Assembly: GCF_900188405.1 (NCBI RefSeq) | Contig: NZ_FZOF01000009.1 | Coordinates: 186,001 to 250,000, forward strand | Length of the DNA stretch: 64,000 nt | Direction: 5' to 3' | Origin: Actinacidiphila glaucinigra | GTDB taxonomy: Bacteria; Actinomycetota; Actinomycetes; Streptomycetales; Streptomycetaceae | Part shown: positions 20,397 through 28,487 of the stretch, piece by piece | How positions within the stretch are numbered: position 1 is the stretch's first letter | Layout of the letters: each line of letters begins with the position of its first letter | The notes under the pieces: generated by a model | Seen by the model: only the letters and a program-made list of their open reading frames with translations | Database searches by the model: none | Told to the model about the DNA's origin: nothing | Translations under genes and position numbers: made by a program

Positions 20397-20942
20397 ATGG
20401 AGCCCATGAGCGCTCCGTCCTCCCGCACACCGCTGCGGGTGTGCTTCGTCTGCACCGGCAACATCTGCCGTTCGCCGATGGCCGAGTCCGTCTTCCGCGC
20501 CCGTGTCGAGGAGGCCGGGCTCGGCGCCCTGGTCGTCGCCGACAGCGCGGGAACGGGCTCCTGGCACGAGGGCGACGGCGCCGACCACCGCACCGTGGCC
20601 GTGCTCCGCGCGGGCGGCTACGGGTACGAGCACGTCGCGCGCCAGTTCCAGCCCGAGTGGTTCGCCGGGCTCGACCTGGTGATCGCCCTCGACTCCGGCC
20701 ACCTGCGGGACCTGCGCCGGCTGGCGCCCACCCCCGAGGACGCCGCCAAGGTGCGGCTGCTGCGCTCCTACGACCCCGCCGCGGACGCCGGGGCGGACGG
20801 CCGCGGCCTGGACGTGCCCGACCCCTACTACGGGGACCTGAGCGGCTTCGAGACGTGCCTGGAGATGTGCGAGGCCGCCGCCGACGGCCTGCTGGACGCC
20901 GTACGCGACGCCCTCGGCCGCGAGCCCGCGCCCGCGCCGTGA
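20397..20942 (+). CDS. Low-molecular-weight protein-tyrosine phosphatase
   Basis: This 181-residue enzyme has the LMW-PTP active-site loop VCTGNICRSPMAE near residue 19 (catalytic Cys and Arg) and the general-acid Asp in VPDPYYGD near residue 141. It should dephosphorylate phosphotyrosine proteins. ATG 20406 is an alternative start. The stop codon overlaps the GTG of the next, broken, gene in a GTGA arrangement, so the two were once translationally coupled. Confidence 0.92.
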   Translation: MEPMSAPSSRTPLRVCFVCTGNICRSPMAESVFRARVEEAGLGALVVADSAGTGSWHEGDGADHRTVAVLRAGGYGYEHVARQFQPEWFAGLDLVIALDSGHLRDLRRLAPTPEDAAKVRLLRSYDPAADAGADGRGLDVPDPYYGDLSGFETCLEMCEAAADGLLDAVRDALGREPAPAP

Positions 20943-21390
20943 CCGCTGCGGCCGGGCTCGCCGACCGGGTCGCCGCCCTGCTGGGCGAGCCGGTGACCGC
21001 GGGGCCATGGCAGCGGCGGACGTCCGCGCGGTCGAGCGCGTCTGCGAGGCGCTGCCGCGGCTGGCGGGCCCCGCCCAGCCGCCCGCGGTGATCCACGGCG
21101 ACCTGTGGTCCGGCAACGTCCTGTTCGCCGCCGGCGGCCGCGCCCGGGTCGTCGACCCGGCGGCGCAGGGCGGGCACCCCGAGGCCGACCTGGCGATGCT
21201 GGAGCTGTTCGGCTGTCCGCATCTGGAGCGGTTGCTCGCCGCGTACGAGGAGGTCCGGCCGCTGCCCGGCCGCCGGGAACGGGTTCCCCTGCACCAGTTG
21301 CACCCCCTGCTGGTGCATGCCGTCCTGTTCGGGGCGGGTTACGGGGCCGCCGCGGGTCGCGCCGCCCGCGAGGCCCTGGCGTCCGCCTAG
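20939..21390 (+). pseudogene. Fructosamine kinase family gene, internally deleted
   Basis: The first part (from GTG 20939) reads VTAAAGLADRVAALLGEPVTA, a typical start of this family. It then runs out of frame, while a second frame from about 21007 carries the C-terminal kinase motifs: VIHGDLWSGNVLF, VVDPAAQGGHPEADLAMLELFG and FGAGYGAAA. The family is normally about 290 residues and about 140 internal codons, including the N-lobe, are missing. The joint falls near 20995-21010. The C-terminal piece could still be translated from ATG 21007 (127 residues) but would lack ATP-binding elements. Confidence 0.75.
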
Positions 21391-21472
21391 CGGACGGCCG
21401 TGTTCGTTGGCCCGTACACCGGTATCTTCCGCCTGTACGTTCGCGAAGACGGGGAGAGGCGAGGAGAGGGCG

Positions 21473-22609
21473 ATGACGGAGTACGAGAGCAGGCCCGGGG
21501 ACAGCACCCGCAGCGTGCACGCGGGCCGCCCGCCGGCCCGGGCCCACGAGCCGGCGCTGCCCGGGCCGGTGTTCGCCGCGCACTTCCACTTGCCGGGCGA
21601 CGTCACCGGCCCGTACACCTACGGCCGCGACGAGAACCCCACCTGGACCCGGCTGGAGGAGGCGATCTCCTCGCTGGAGTCGCCCGGCACCCCCGCCGAG
21701 ACACTGGCCTTCTCCTCCGGCATGGGCGCCATCTCCTCCGTGCTGTTCTCCCAGGTGCGTTCCGGCGACACCGTGGTGCTGCCCTCCGACTGCTACCAGG
21801 CCACCCGCTCCCTCCAGGGCCGCCTGGAGGACTACGGGGTCTCGGTGCGCCTGGCGCCCACCGCGGGCGACGCCCAGCTCAAGGCGCTGGAGGGCGCCCG
21901 GCTGCTGTGGATCGAGACGCCGTCCAACCCCGGCCTGGACGTCTGCGACATCCGCCGGCTCGCCGACGCCGCGCACGCCGCCGGCGCGCTCGTGGCGGTC
22001 GACAACACCCTCGCCACCCCCCTCGGCCAGCGTCCGCTGGACCTGGGCGCGGACTTCTCGGTCGCGAGCGGCACCAAGGCGCTGTCCGGCCACGGAGACC
22101 TGCTGCTGGGCTATGTGACCACCCGTCGGCCCGAACTCGCCGCCGGGGTGCGGATGTGGCGCAAGACCGTCGGGGCGATCCCCGGCCCCATGGAGGCCTG
22201 GCTGGCGCACCGTTCGCTGTCCACACTCGCGCTGCGGGTGGACCGGCAGGCCGCCAACGCCCTGGAGCTGGCCGCCGCGCTGCTCCGGCGCCCCGAGGTG
22301 ACCGACGTACGTCACCCCGGCCTGGCGGACGACCCGGCGCACTCCGTCGCGACCGCGCAGATGACCCGGTTCGGCAGCGTGGTGTCCTTCACGCTCCCCG
22401 ACAAGGAGCACGCCGAGCGCTTCCTGTCCGAGCTGCTGCTGACCACCGAGGCGACCAGCTTCGGCAGCGTGACCAGCACCGCGGAGCGCAGGGCGCGCTG
22501 GGGCGGCGACGCGGTCCCCGAGGGCTTCATCCGCTTCTCGGTCGGGGTGGAGGACGCTGCCGACATCGTGCGGGACGTGACGCAGGCCCTGGACGCCGCC
22601 GCGCGCTGA
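21473..22609 (+). CDS. Cystathionine gamma-lyase / synthase family enzyme
   Basis: This 378-residue PLP enzyme of the trans-sulfuration (Cys/Met metabolism) family lies in the cytosol. The PLP-lysine is in VASGTKALSGHGDLLLGYV near residue 200, VDNTLATPLGQRPLDLGAD precedes it, and the TYGRDENPTW active-site segment is near residue 45. The lyase assignment over other family members rests on recall of Streptomyces homologues. ATG 21473 follows GGAGAGG. It ends at a hairpin. Confidence 0.88.
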   Translation: MTEYESRPGDSTRSVHAGRPPARAHEPALPGPVFAAHFHLPGDVTGPYTYGRDENPTWTRLEEAISSLESPGTPAETLAFSSGMGAISSVLFSQVRSGDTVVLPSDCYQATRSLQGRLEDYGVSVRLAPTAGDAQLKALEGARLLWIETPSNPGLDVCDIRRLADAAHAAGALVAVDNTLATPLGQRPLDLGADFSVASGTKALSGHGDLLLGYVTTRRPELAAGVRMWRKTVGAIPGPMEAWLAHRSLSTLALRVDRQAANALELAAALLRRPEVTDVRHPGLADDPAHSVATAQMTRFGSVVSFTLPDKEHAERFLSELLLTTEATSFGSVTSTAERRARWGGDAVPEGFIRFSVGVEDAADIVRDVTQALDAAAR

Positions 22610-22637
22610 TTCCACTCGTTCATCTGGAACAGATATA

Positions 22638-22647
22638 TCTACGTAGA
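22638..22647. repeat. Small palindromes in the gap after the lyase gene
   Basis: TCTACGTAGA here and AGATATATCT just before it (22631-22640) are perfect 10-bp palindromes in an unusually AT-rich stretch. They may be protein-binding sites, but no partner is evident. Confidence 0.35.
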
Positions 22648-22663
22648 CGACACTACGCAGAAT

Positions 22664-22702
22664 GGGTGGCCCGAGCCTCCCCCCTCGTGGCTCGGACCAC
22701 CC
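22664..22702 (+). terminator. Terminator after cystathionine lyase
   Basis: A 14-bp stem with one mismatch (22664-22677 with 22689-22702) and an 11-nt loop follows the stop codon. Confidence 0.75.
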
Positions 22703-22770
22703 TGGCTTTACGCGCGGAGATCCGCCCGAACAAGGCTAGTTGACTCTGCGTCAGTGTCCAATCACAGTTT

Positions 22771-22786
22771 CGATACAGACCTATCG
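22771..22786. promoter_or_regulatory. Candidate LysR operator CGATA-N6-TATCG
   Basis: CGATACAGACCTATCG is a perfect inverted repeat with an ATA-N6-TAT core, similar to LysR-type binding sites. It is 48 bp upstream of the LysR gene's start, where autoregulation is usual. Confidence 0.55.
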
Positions 22787-22834
22787 ATATATTTATATGT
22801 TCCGGTAGTACCGGTGGTGGGAGGGGGCGGTTCC

Positions 22835-23731
22835 ATGGATCTGGCGCTGCTGCGCACGTTCGTCACCGTCCACCGGGCCGGTTCCTTCACCAGGGCCGCC
22901 CAGTTGCTGGGACTGTCCCAGCCGGCCGTCACCAGCCAGATCCGCAGCCTGGAGCGGCAGGTCGGCCGCCCCCTGTTCCTCCGCCTGCCGCGCGGCGTCG
23001 CCCCGACGCCCGTCGGCGACGACCTGGCCCACCGGGTGGCCCCGCACCTCGACGCCCTCCTGGAGATCACCGAGGCGGACCTCGACGAGGAGTCCGGCAA
23101 CCGCACCCTGCACCTCGCCGGCCCGCCCACCTTCACCTCCCTGCGCGCCCTCCCCGCCCTCGCCCCTCTGGTCGCCGAGGGCCTCCAGCTGCGGATCTCG
23201 CTGGCCGGGGAGGACGAGGCCCTGGCCGGCCTCGCCGCGGGCCACCACGACCTGTCCATCGGCACCGTCCGGCCGCGCGACCGGCTGCTGACCGCCACCG
23301 CCCTGTGGGACGAGGAGCAGATACTCGTGGCCGCCCCCGCCTGGCAGGAGCGGATCGGCGGCCCGCTCGCGGTGCGCACCCACGGGGCACGGGTCCTCGA
23401 CGACATCCCCGTGATCTCCTACGACGAGGGCATGCCGCTGATCGACCACTACTGGTCGGCGGTCTTCGACGCCACCCCCGCCATCGTCCCTGCCGTGGTC
23501 GTGCCCGACCTGAGGGCCGTCCTGGAGTGCGTGGTCGCCGGGGTCGGCATGGCCGTACTGCCCCGCTATCTGTGCTGTGAGGCGATCACGGCGGGTGCCG
23601 CCAAAGCACTGCTGGAGCCGCCGGTGCCGCCCCTGCGCACGTACTTCGTCTCGGTGCGCGCCGGAACACTCGCGCTGCCGCACATCGCGCGGGTGCACGA
23701 GCAGCTGATGCGCTCCTCCGCCGCCTGGTGA
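22835..23731 (+). CDS. LysR-family transcriptional regulator
   Basis: This 298-residue regulator has an N-terminal winged helix (LLRTFVTVHRAGSFTRAAQLLGLSQPAVTSQIRSLE, residues 5-39) and a LysR substrate domain. ATG 22835 is chosen because GGGAGGGGG lies 8 nt upstream; frame upstream to 22754 lacks support. No divergent partner gene is present and its target is not obvious, although the candidate operator upstream suggests autoregulation. Confidence 0.92.
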   Translation: MDLALLRTFVTVHRAGSFTRAAQLLGLSQPAVTSQIRSLERQVGRPLFLRLPRGVAPTPVGDDLAHRVAPHLDALLEITEADLDEESGNRTLHLAGPPTFTSLRALPALAPLVAEGLQLRISLAGEDEALAGLAAGHHDLSIGTVRPRDRLLTATALWDEEQILVAAPAWQERIGGPLAVRTHGARVLDDIPVISYDEGMPLIDHYWSAVFDATPAIVPAVVVPDLRAVLECVVAGVGMAVLPRYLCCEAITAGAAKALLEPPVPPLRTYFVSVRAGTLALPHIARVHEQLMRSSAAW

Positions 23732-23834
23732 CCGCGCGCCCGGCGTACGGCGGGTGGCCTCCGCGAGAACGGGACCTTCCGATTCGCCGTCCCGGAGGCG
23801 TTTGCCGCCTCCCGCGCCGCGGCAGATCTCAGGC

Positions 23835-24362
23835 ATGCCCCCGGACATCGAAGCACCTGCCACACCCGGTGCACCGACCGCCCCGGCCACCCGGCCGGTG
23901 GTCAAGCGCACCGCCCGTGCCATCCTGCTCGACGGCGACTCCCTCGTGCTCATCAAGCGCACCAAGCCCGGGCTCAACCCGTACTGGGTCACCCCCGGCG
24001 GCGGCGTCGAGGCCGAGGACGCCACCATCGTCGAGGCGCTCCACAGAGAGCTGGACGAGGAACTCGGCGCCAAGGTCACCGACGTCGTCCCGGCCTTCGT
24101 CGACACCGTCGAGCACATCGGCGAGGACGGCTCGCACGGGGTGAAGGTGCAGCACTTCTTCGTGTGCCGGCTGGCCTCCATGGACCCCTCGCGGCGGCAC
24201 GGCCCGGAGGTGGACGAGCCCTCGGGCACCTACGACGTGGTCCGCGTGCCCTTCAGCCGGGTCGGGCTCGCCTCCGTGGAGATCGTGCCGCTCACCCTGC
24301 GGCACTACCTCGACGGCAACATCGAAGGGGTGCTGGGACTGCTCTCGGCCGACCTGGGCTGA
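23835..24362 (+). CDS. NUDIX hydrolase
   Basis: This 175-residue protein has a NUDIX box, GGGVEAEDATIVEALHRELDEELG, at about residues 54-77, with the REXXEE metal-binding residues as RELDEE. Such enzymes hydrolyse nucleoside diphosphates linked to other groups. The substrate is unknown. The N-terminal 25 residues are Ala/Pro-rich. The gene is followed at once by a GC tandem repeat. Confidence 0.9.
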   Translation: MPPDIEAPATPGAPTAPATRPVVKRTARAILLDGDSLVLIKRTKPGLNPYWVTPGGGVEAEDATIVEALHRELDEELGAKVTDVVPAFVDTVEHIGEDGSHGVKVQHFFVCRLASMDPSRRHGPEVDEPSGTYDVVRVPFSRVGLASVEIVPLTLRHYLDGNIEGVLGLLSADLG

Positions 24363-24450
24363 TCCGGGGCCGGCCGGGGCGGCCCGGGGCGGGCCGGGGC
24401 GGGCCGGGGCGGGCCGGGGCGGGCCGGGGCGGGCCGGGGCGGGCCCGGGC
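24363..24450. repeat. 10-bp GC-only tandem repeat
   Basis: Five perfect copies of GGGCCGGGGC occupy 24391-24440, with degenerate copies on both sides. It lies between the NUDIX and PPOX genes and is pure G/C, so it may be length-variable through slippage. It forms no simple terminator hairpin. Confidence 0.9.
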
Positions 24451-24454
24451 GCCT

Positions 24455-25114
24455 TCAGGCGCCGAACCAGCCGGGACGGGCGCCGCCGGCCCGCCCCCCG
24501 CGCGCGTGCGCCGCGTCGGCGGCCGCCCCGAAGTAGTCCCCGCCCTTGCGCCGCACGTCGTCGGTGCCCCAGGCCCGGCCGCCCTGCAGGGGCACCCTCG
24601 CCATCCGCGGGATGTGCTTCGAGCAGTGGACGTACGCCTCCTCGACGCTCACCCGCACCCACAACTGCGGCCTGCGGCCGGGCACCGCGTCCACCGGTAG
24701 CGAGGGGTACAGGGCGCGCATCGCGCCGTCGGGGACCGTCCGCGCGCGGCCGTTGACGTGCAGACCGATCCGGTCCCGCGTGAAGTCGATCATCAGGATG
24801 CCCACGTGCGGGTTCTCGCGCATGTTGCCGAGCGAGGCCGTCACACCGTTCCCCCGGTACTCCGGGTAGACCAGGGTCCGCTCGTCCAGGACGGTCAGGA
24901 AGCCGGGCGGGCCCGCCCTGAAGGTACTGTCGCACTCCCCCCTGGCGTCCGCCGTGGACAGGAAGAACATCTCCTGCCGCTCGGTGAACTCGCGCATCCG
25001 CGGGTTGAGGTGGTCCAGCACCTGCTCGGCGTAGAAGCGGTCCGCGCGGTCGGCCGTGCCCATCTCCTCCTGGACGCGGTGCTCTCCCGCACTGCCGGGA
25101 CGTTCCTGCGGCAA
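24455..25114 (-). CDS. Pyridoxamine 5'-phosphate oxidase family protein
   Basis: This 219-residue protein has a split-barrel flavin-binding fold: RQEMFFLSTADARGECDSTFRAGPPGF, then NPHVGILMIDFTRDRIGLHVNGRAR. It likely reduces or oxidises a flavin-linked substrate rather than making PLP. The start is TTG 25114, chosen because GAGGAG lies 6 nt upstream. It follows the flavohemoprotein gene by 45 bp on the same strand and may work with it. Confidence 0.82.
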   Translation of the reverse strand: MPQERPGSAGEHRVQEEMGTADRADRFYAEQVLDHLNPRMREFTERQEMFFLSTADARGECDSTFRAGPPGFLTVLDERTLVYPEYRGNGVTASLGNMRENPHVGILMIDFTRDRIGLHVNGRARTVPDGAMRALYPSLPVDAVPGRRPQLWVRVSVEEAYVHCSKHIPRMARVPLQGGRAWGTDDVRRKGGDYFGAAADAAHARGGRAGGARPGWFGA

Positions 25115-25159
25115 CGTTTCTCCTCGTGGGGGTGGTGGGGGCGTGGGGAGGGGCCGGGC

Positions 25160-26602
25160 TCAGGGACCCGCCGCGACCAGTTCCTCGATCAGGTCGTGCC
25201 GGATGCGCTGCGAGGGCATGCCGCCGCGTACGAGGGTGTCGACCCCGCTGCGGATCATCCCGGGCGGCCCGCTGAGGTACGCGTCGTACTCGGGCCAGGG
25301 GCCGTACTGCTGCACGATCTCGGGGAGCGGTCCGTGCAGCCCCCCTTCGCCGCGGCCGTGGGAGACCACCGGGCGTACCGAGAGCCAGGCGTGGCTCTGC
25401 GCGAGCCCCAGCAGGGTGTCCAGGTCGTACAGGTCGTGGTCGCTGCGGGCGCCGTAGAAGACGTCCATGGCCCGGCGGCGGCCGTGCTGGGCGACGTCCT
25501 CGACCAGGGCCTTGATGGGGGCGATGCCGGTGCCGCCGCCCAGGCAGAGCAGCCCGTTGTCGGTGCTGTGGTCCACGACCATGGACCCGCCCGGGGGGCC
25601 GAGCCGCAGGACGTCGCCGGGCCGGGCGCGATGGACCAGCGCCCCGCTGACCCAGCCGGCCGGGACGGCCTTCACGTGGAAGACCAGCAGGCCGTCCGAG
25701 CGGGGGGCGCTGGCGAAGGAGTAGTGCCGCCAGACCCGGGGCCACCAGGGCGTCTCCAGGGTCGTGTACTGGCCCGCGAGGAAGGGGTAGGGCTGGTCGG
25801 GGCGGACGCTGACCACCGCGATGTCGGAGGTGCGCGGTTCATGGCTGACGACCTCGGCCTGCCACCAGGGCGGCGCGTGCTTCTCGTCGGCCGCCGCCGC
25901 GTCGATCATGATCTGCGAGATCACCGTGTAGGCACGCACCCAGGCGCCCTCGACCTCGTCGTTCCAGACCGCCGAGGCGTACCGGGTCAGGGCCCCGATC
26001 AGGCATTCCCCCACGGCCGGATAGTGCTCGGGGCGCGTGCCGTATTTGCGGTGGCCGCGGCCCAGGTGGGACAGGTATTCGGTGAGTATCTCGGCGTCGT
26101 CTATGTGTTCCGCGGCGGTGAGGAGCGCTTTCAGCAATCGATCGCGCTGCGAGTCCATCGCGGCGGGAAAAAGTTCGCGCAACTCCGGATGTCGTATGAA
26201 CAAAAGTGCATAGAAATACGACGTCGTCTTGTCGGCGACCGGCGCGACCTCTTCCATCGTCCGCCGGATGAGCTGCGCGTCCGCGCTCGGCGGCCGGGAC
26301 CGCGGCCGGACCTCCGCCCGCGGCGGGGGCTGCTGCCGGGCCGGCGGCTCCGGATGGTGCCGCGCCCCCGCCGCGTCCTGCGCGGGGCCGGGCCGCGGCA
26401 GCGCGGGCCCCGGGTCGCCGTTCCGCCCGGCTCCCGTGCCCACCGGCCTTATCGGCCGTACCGGGCGGCTCGGCGCGGCCGCGCCGTCGCCCTCGTGATG
26501 GGGTCTCGGCCCGTCAGGGGGTGTGTGCGGATCGAACCATCCGGGGGAGCCAGCCCCGGCTCCCTTGCCCGGTTCGGCCGCGTTCGTGATCAGAGCGTCC
26601 AT
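25160..26602 (-). CDS. Flavohemoprotein (globin-FAD-NAD reductase)
   Basis: This 480-residue flavohemoglobin-type protein has a globin (residues 108-245, proximal His in GRGHRKYG and Tyr in TTSYFYALLF), an FAD-binding barrel (WRHYSFASAP) and an NAD-binding domain (CLGGGTGIAPIKALVED). Such proteins detoxify nitric oxide and oxidise NAD(P)H. A Pro/Arg/Gly-rich extension of about 105 residues precedes the globin, which is unusual. ATG 26602 is the assumed start, behind GAGGCGAAG. It is first of a two-gene unit with the PPOX protein. Confidence 0.87.
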   Translation of the reverse strand: MDALITNAAEPGKGAGAGSPGWFDPHTPPDGPRPHHEGDGAAAPSRPVRPIRPVGTGAGRNGDPGPALPRPGPAQDAAGARHHPEPPARQQPPPRAEVRPRSRPPSADAQLIRRTMEEVAPVADKTTSYFYALLFIRHPELRELFPAAMDSQRDRLLKALLTAAEHIDDAEILTEYLSHLGRGHRKYGTRPEHYPAVGECLIGALTRYASAVWNDEVEGAWVRAYTVISQIMIDAAAADEKHAPPWWQAEVVSHEPRTSDIAVVSVRPDQPYPFLAGQYTTLETPWWPRVWRHYSFASAPRSDGLLVFHVKAVPAGWVSGALVHRARPGDVLRLGPPGGSMVVDHSTDNGLLCLGGGTGIAPIKALVEDVAQHGRRRAMDVFYGARSDHDLYDLDTLLGLAQSHAWLSVRPVVSHGRGEGGLHGPLPEIVQQYGPWPEYDAYLSGPPGMIRSGVDTLVRGGMPSQRIRHDLIEELVAAGP

Positions 26603-26856
26603 GGTCAGCTTCGCCTCGAGCTTCTCCCGGTCGGTTTCCGTACGTCGGCCACACATCCTGCGCGGAAAGCCTGCCAGGGCTTCACGTCGCCCGGACAAAT
26701 AGCCGGAAGTACCGGAAACGGCGATACCGATCCCGTTAAGCTCAGCCGAATGTGAAGCCCCGCTGTCGCGGAACCCTGTCGACCCTACCCCGAGTCACTG
26801 CTTTCACAACCGTCACTCAATTTCGTGACGATCATCACCGTTCGATCGTCACGTAT
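26603..26856. other. Intergenic region upstream of the flavohemoprotein gene
   Basis: This gap holds the terminator hairpin of the HAD gene at its right end (26824-26853) and must hold the flavohemoprotein promoter. I found no NsrR-like or other operator I could defend. Confidence 0.5.
26824..26853 (-). terminator. Hairpin after HAD-IB gene
   Basis: CGTGACGAT (26824-26832) and ATCGTCACG (26845-26853) form a perfect 9-bp stem with a 12-nt loop, just beyond the HAD stop codon. Confidence 0.6.
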
Positions 26857-27489
26857 TCAGCCCATGACCAGCGCATACGCTTCACGCAAATCGCGCCCCG
26901 TGTACGCGTGGCTCGCCAGGCCGCTCACATGGTGGTCCCCGTTGACCGCGACCGACACCGGCACCGCGGCGAAGAGCGCGGTGTCCGACAGCGAGTCCCC
27001 GTACGCCACGCACTCCCGGCGGCTGACCCCGTAGCGGGCGCACAGCTCGTCCGCGGCCGTCACCTTCGTCTCCGGCACCAGGATGCCCGCCACGTCCAGT
27101 CCCGCCGCCGGGCCGAACGGGATCTCCGGGAAGACCGACGCCCGCACCTCGTGCGCCCCCCACTCCAGCAGCCGGCGCACGAAGAAGTCCGGGGAGAGCG
27201 ACACCACCGCGCAGTGCTCCCCGCGGGCGGCGATGTCCGCCCACACCTCCCGTATCCCGGCCAGCCACGGGGCGCCCTCGAACGCCGTCGCCACCTGCGC
27301 CGGGGTGAGCGCCCGCCACAGCTCGTACGCCCGCTCCGCGTAGCCCGGCGAATCCAGCAGACCGCTCCCGAGCGCGTGCTCCAGCTCGCGGAACTCCGCC
27401 ACCAGCCCCAGCTCCCGGGCGAGTTCCATGCTCGCCGAGGAGCCGTGCATCAGCGTCCCGTCCATGTCGAAGATGTGCAGCCGTCCCAT
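26857..27489 (-). CDS. HAD-IB (SerB-like) phosphatase
   Basis: This 210-residue protein begins MGRLHIFDMDGTLM, the HAD motif I with two Asp. Motif III/IV is ECVAYGDSLSDTALF near residue 164, and an SLSPDFF motif follows near residue 98. It is like phosphoserine-phosphatase relatives and probably acts on a phosphate monoester. Its start lies inside the last codons of the upstream LysR gene, giving a 40-bp overlap. Confidence 0.85.
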   Translation of the reverse strand: MGRLHIFDMDGTLMHGSSASMELARELGLVAEFRELEHALGSGLLDSPGYAERAYELWRALTPAQVATAFEGAPWLAGIREVWADIAARGEHCAVVSLSPDFFVRRLLEWGAHEVRASVFPEIPFGPAAGLDVAGILVPETKVTAADELCARYGVSRRECVAYGDSLSDTALFAAVPVSVAVNGDHHVSGLASHAYTGRDLREAYALVMG

Positions 27490-28403
27490 GCGGCCCCTCC
27501 CTCGTCACCCGCCGCCCGGCCGGTCCCCGGCGGCGTCCCTCCGAACAGCCGGGCGGCGTCCTCCGCCACCCCGCGGACCGCCGGTCTGCGGTCCGCCGCC
27601 CGCCAGGCCAGCGCGACCGTGCAGCGCACGTCCCCGGCCAGCGGCACGATCACCACGTTCGACCGCGCGTAGTGCTCGTCGGTCGAGGTGCTCGCCAGCG
27701 CGCACCCCCGGCCCGCCGCCACGAGTTCGAGCGTCTCCTCCAGCGACCCCGACGGCACCGTCCCGGCGACGTGGGCGACGCCCACGGCCGACGGGTGGCG
27801 GAAGCCGGCGTACGCCACGTCCCCGGTCCGCGGCACCACCCAGGTCCTGCCGCCCAGTTCGGCGGGCGCGACCTCGCTCCGGCGGGCCAGCGGGTCCGTC
27901 GCGGGCAGCGCCACGCAGCGCCGGTCGCTGGAGACGGTCACCATCCCCAGCCCCGGGGCGTCCAGCGGGGGCCACACGATGGCCAGGTCGCAGTGCCCGT
28001 CCAGCAGCCCGCAGGAGGGGTCGTCGAAGTCGTAGCGGCGCAGCCGCACATCACCGGTGACATGGGCCTGCACCAGGTCCAGCAGCTCCCGGGTCCGGCC
28101 GGCCGCCGCCTCGCCCAGGAAGCCCACGGTGAACGGCCGGGACGCCCCGTCCAGCAGCCCCTCGAGCTCGTCCGCGGCGTCCACCGCGGCCACCGCGTGA
28201 GCCAGGATCCGCCGCCCCAGATCGGTCAGTTCGGCCCGTTCGCGGTTGCGCACCAGCAACGGCCGCCCCGCGGCGGCCTCCAGCCGGCGCACCGACTCGC
28301 TCACCGTCGGCTGGCGTACGTCGAGCTGCCGCGCGGCCGCCGAGAACGAGCCCGTACGCGCCACCGCCACGAACGCCCGCAGGCCGGGCAAGGTCAGCGT
28401 CAC
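27450..28403 (-). CDS. LysR-family regulator
   Basis: This 317-residue regulator starts at GTG 28403. It has the helix-turn-helix ARTGSFSAAARQLDVRQPTVSESVRRLEAA (residues 14-44) and a LysR-type effector domain. Its last codons overlap the HAD gene in another frame. It is divergent from the GNAT gene and a LysR box lies between them, so it probably controls that gene and itself. The C-terminal 25 residues (GGAAWDGCTSSTWTGR) look like low-conservation read-through. Confidence 0.88.
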   Translation of the reverse strand: MTLTLPGLRAFVAVARTGSFSAAARQLDVRQPTVSESVRRLEAAAGRPLLVRNRERAELTDLGRRILAHAVAAVDAADELEGLLDGASRPFTVGFLGEAAAGRTRELLDLVQAHVTGDVRLRRYDFDDPSCGLLDGHCDLAIVWPPLDAPGLGMVTVSSDRRCVALPATDPLARRSEVAPAELGGRTWVVPRTGDVAYAGFRHPSAVGVAHVAGTVPSGSLEETLELVAAGRGCALASTSTDEHYARSNVVIVPLAGDVRCTVALAWRAADRRPAVRGVAEDAARLFGGTPPGTGRAAGDEGGAAWDGCTSSTWTGR

Positions 28404-28434
28404 CCCGGGAGGATAACCAGGCACCGGCCGATGG

Positions 28435-28453
28435 CCATAGGGGAAAACTATGG
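28435..28453. promoter_or_regulatory. LysR box CCATAG-N7-CTATGG
   Basis: A 6-bp perfect inverted repeat with a 7-bp spacer contains the classic LysR ATAG-N7-CTAT. It is placed between divergent LysR and GNAT genes, 32 bp from the LysR start. Confidence 0.75.
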
Positions 28454-28487
28454 GCCCCGGCCGCCACCGCCAGGGCACGCTGCCCGT

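Noticed and set aside
26603-26760. An NsrR or other nitric-oxide operator before the flavohemoprotein gene
   Set aside because: No symmetric site matching a known consensus could be found in the sequence.
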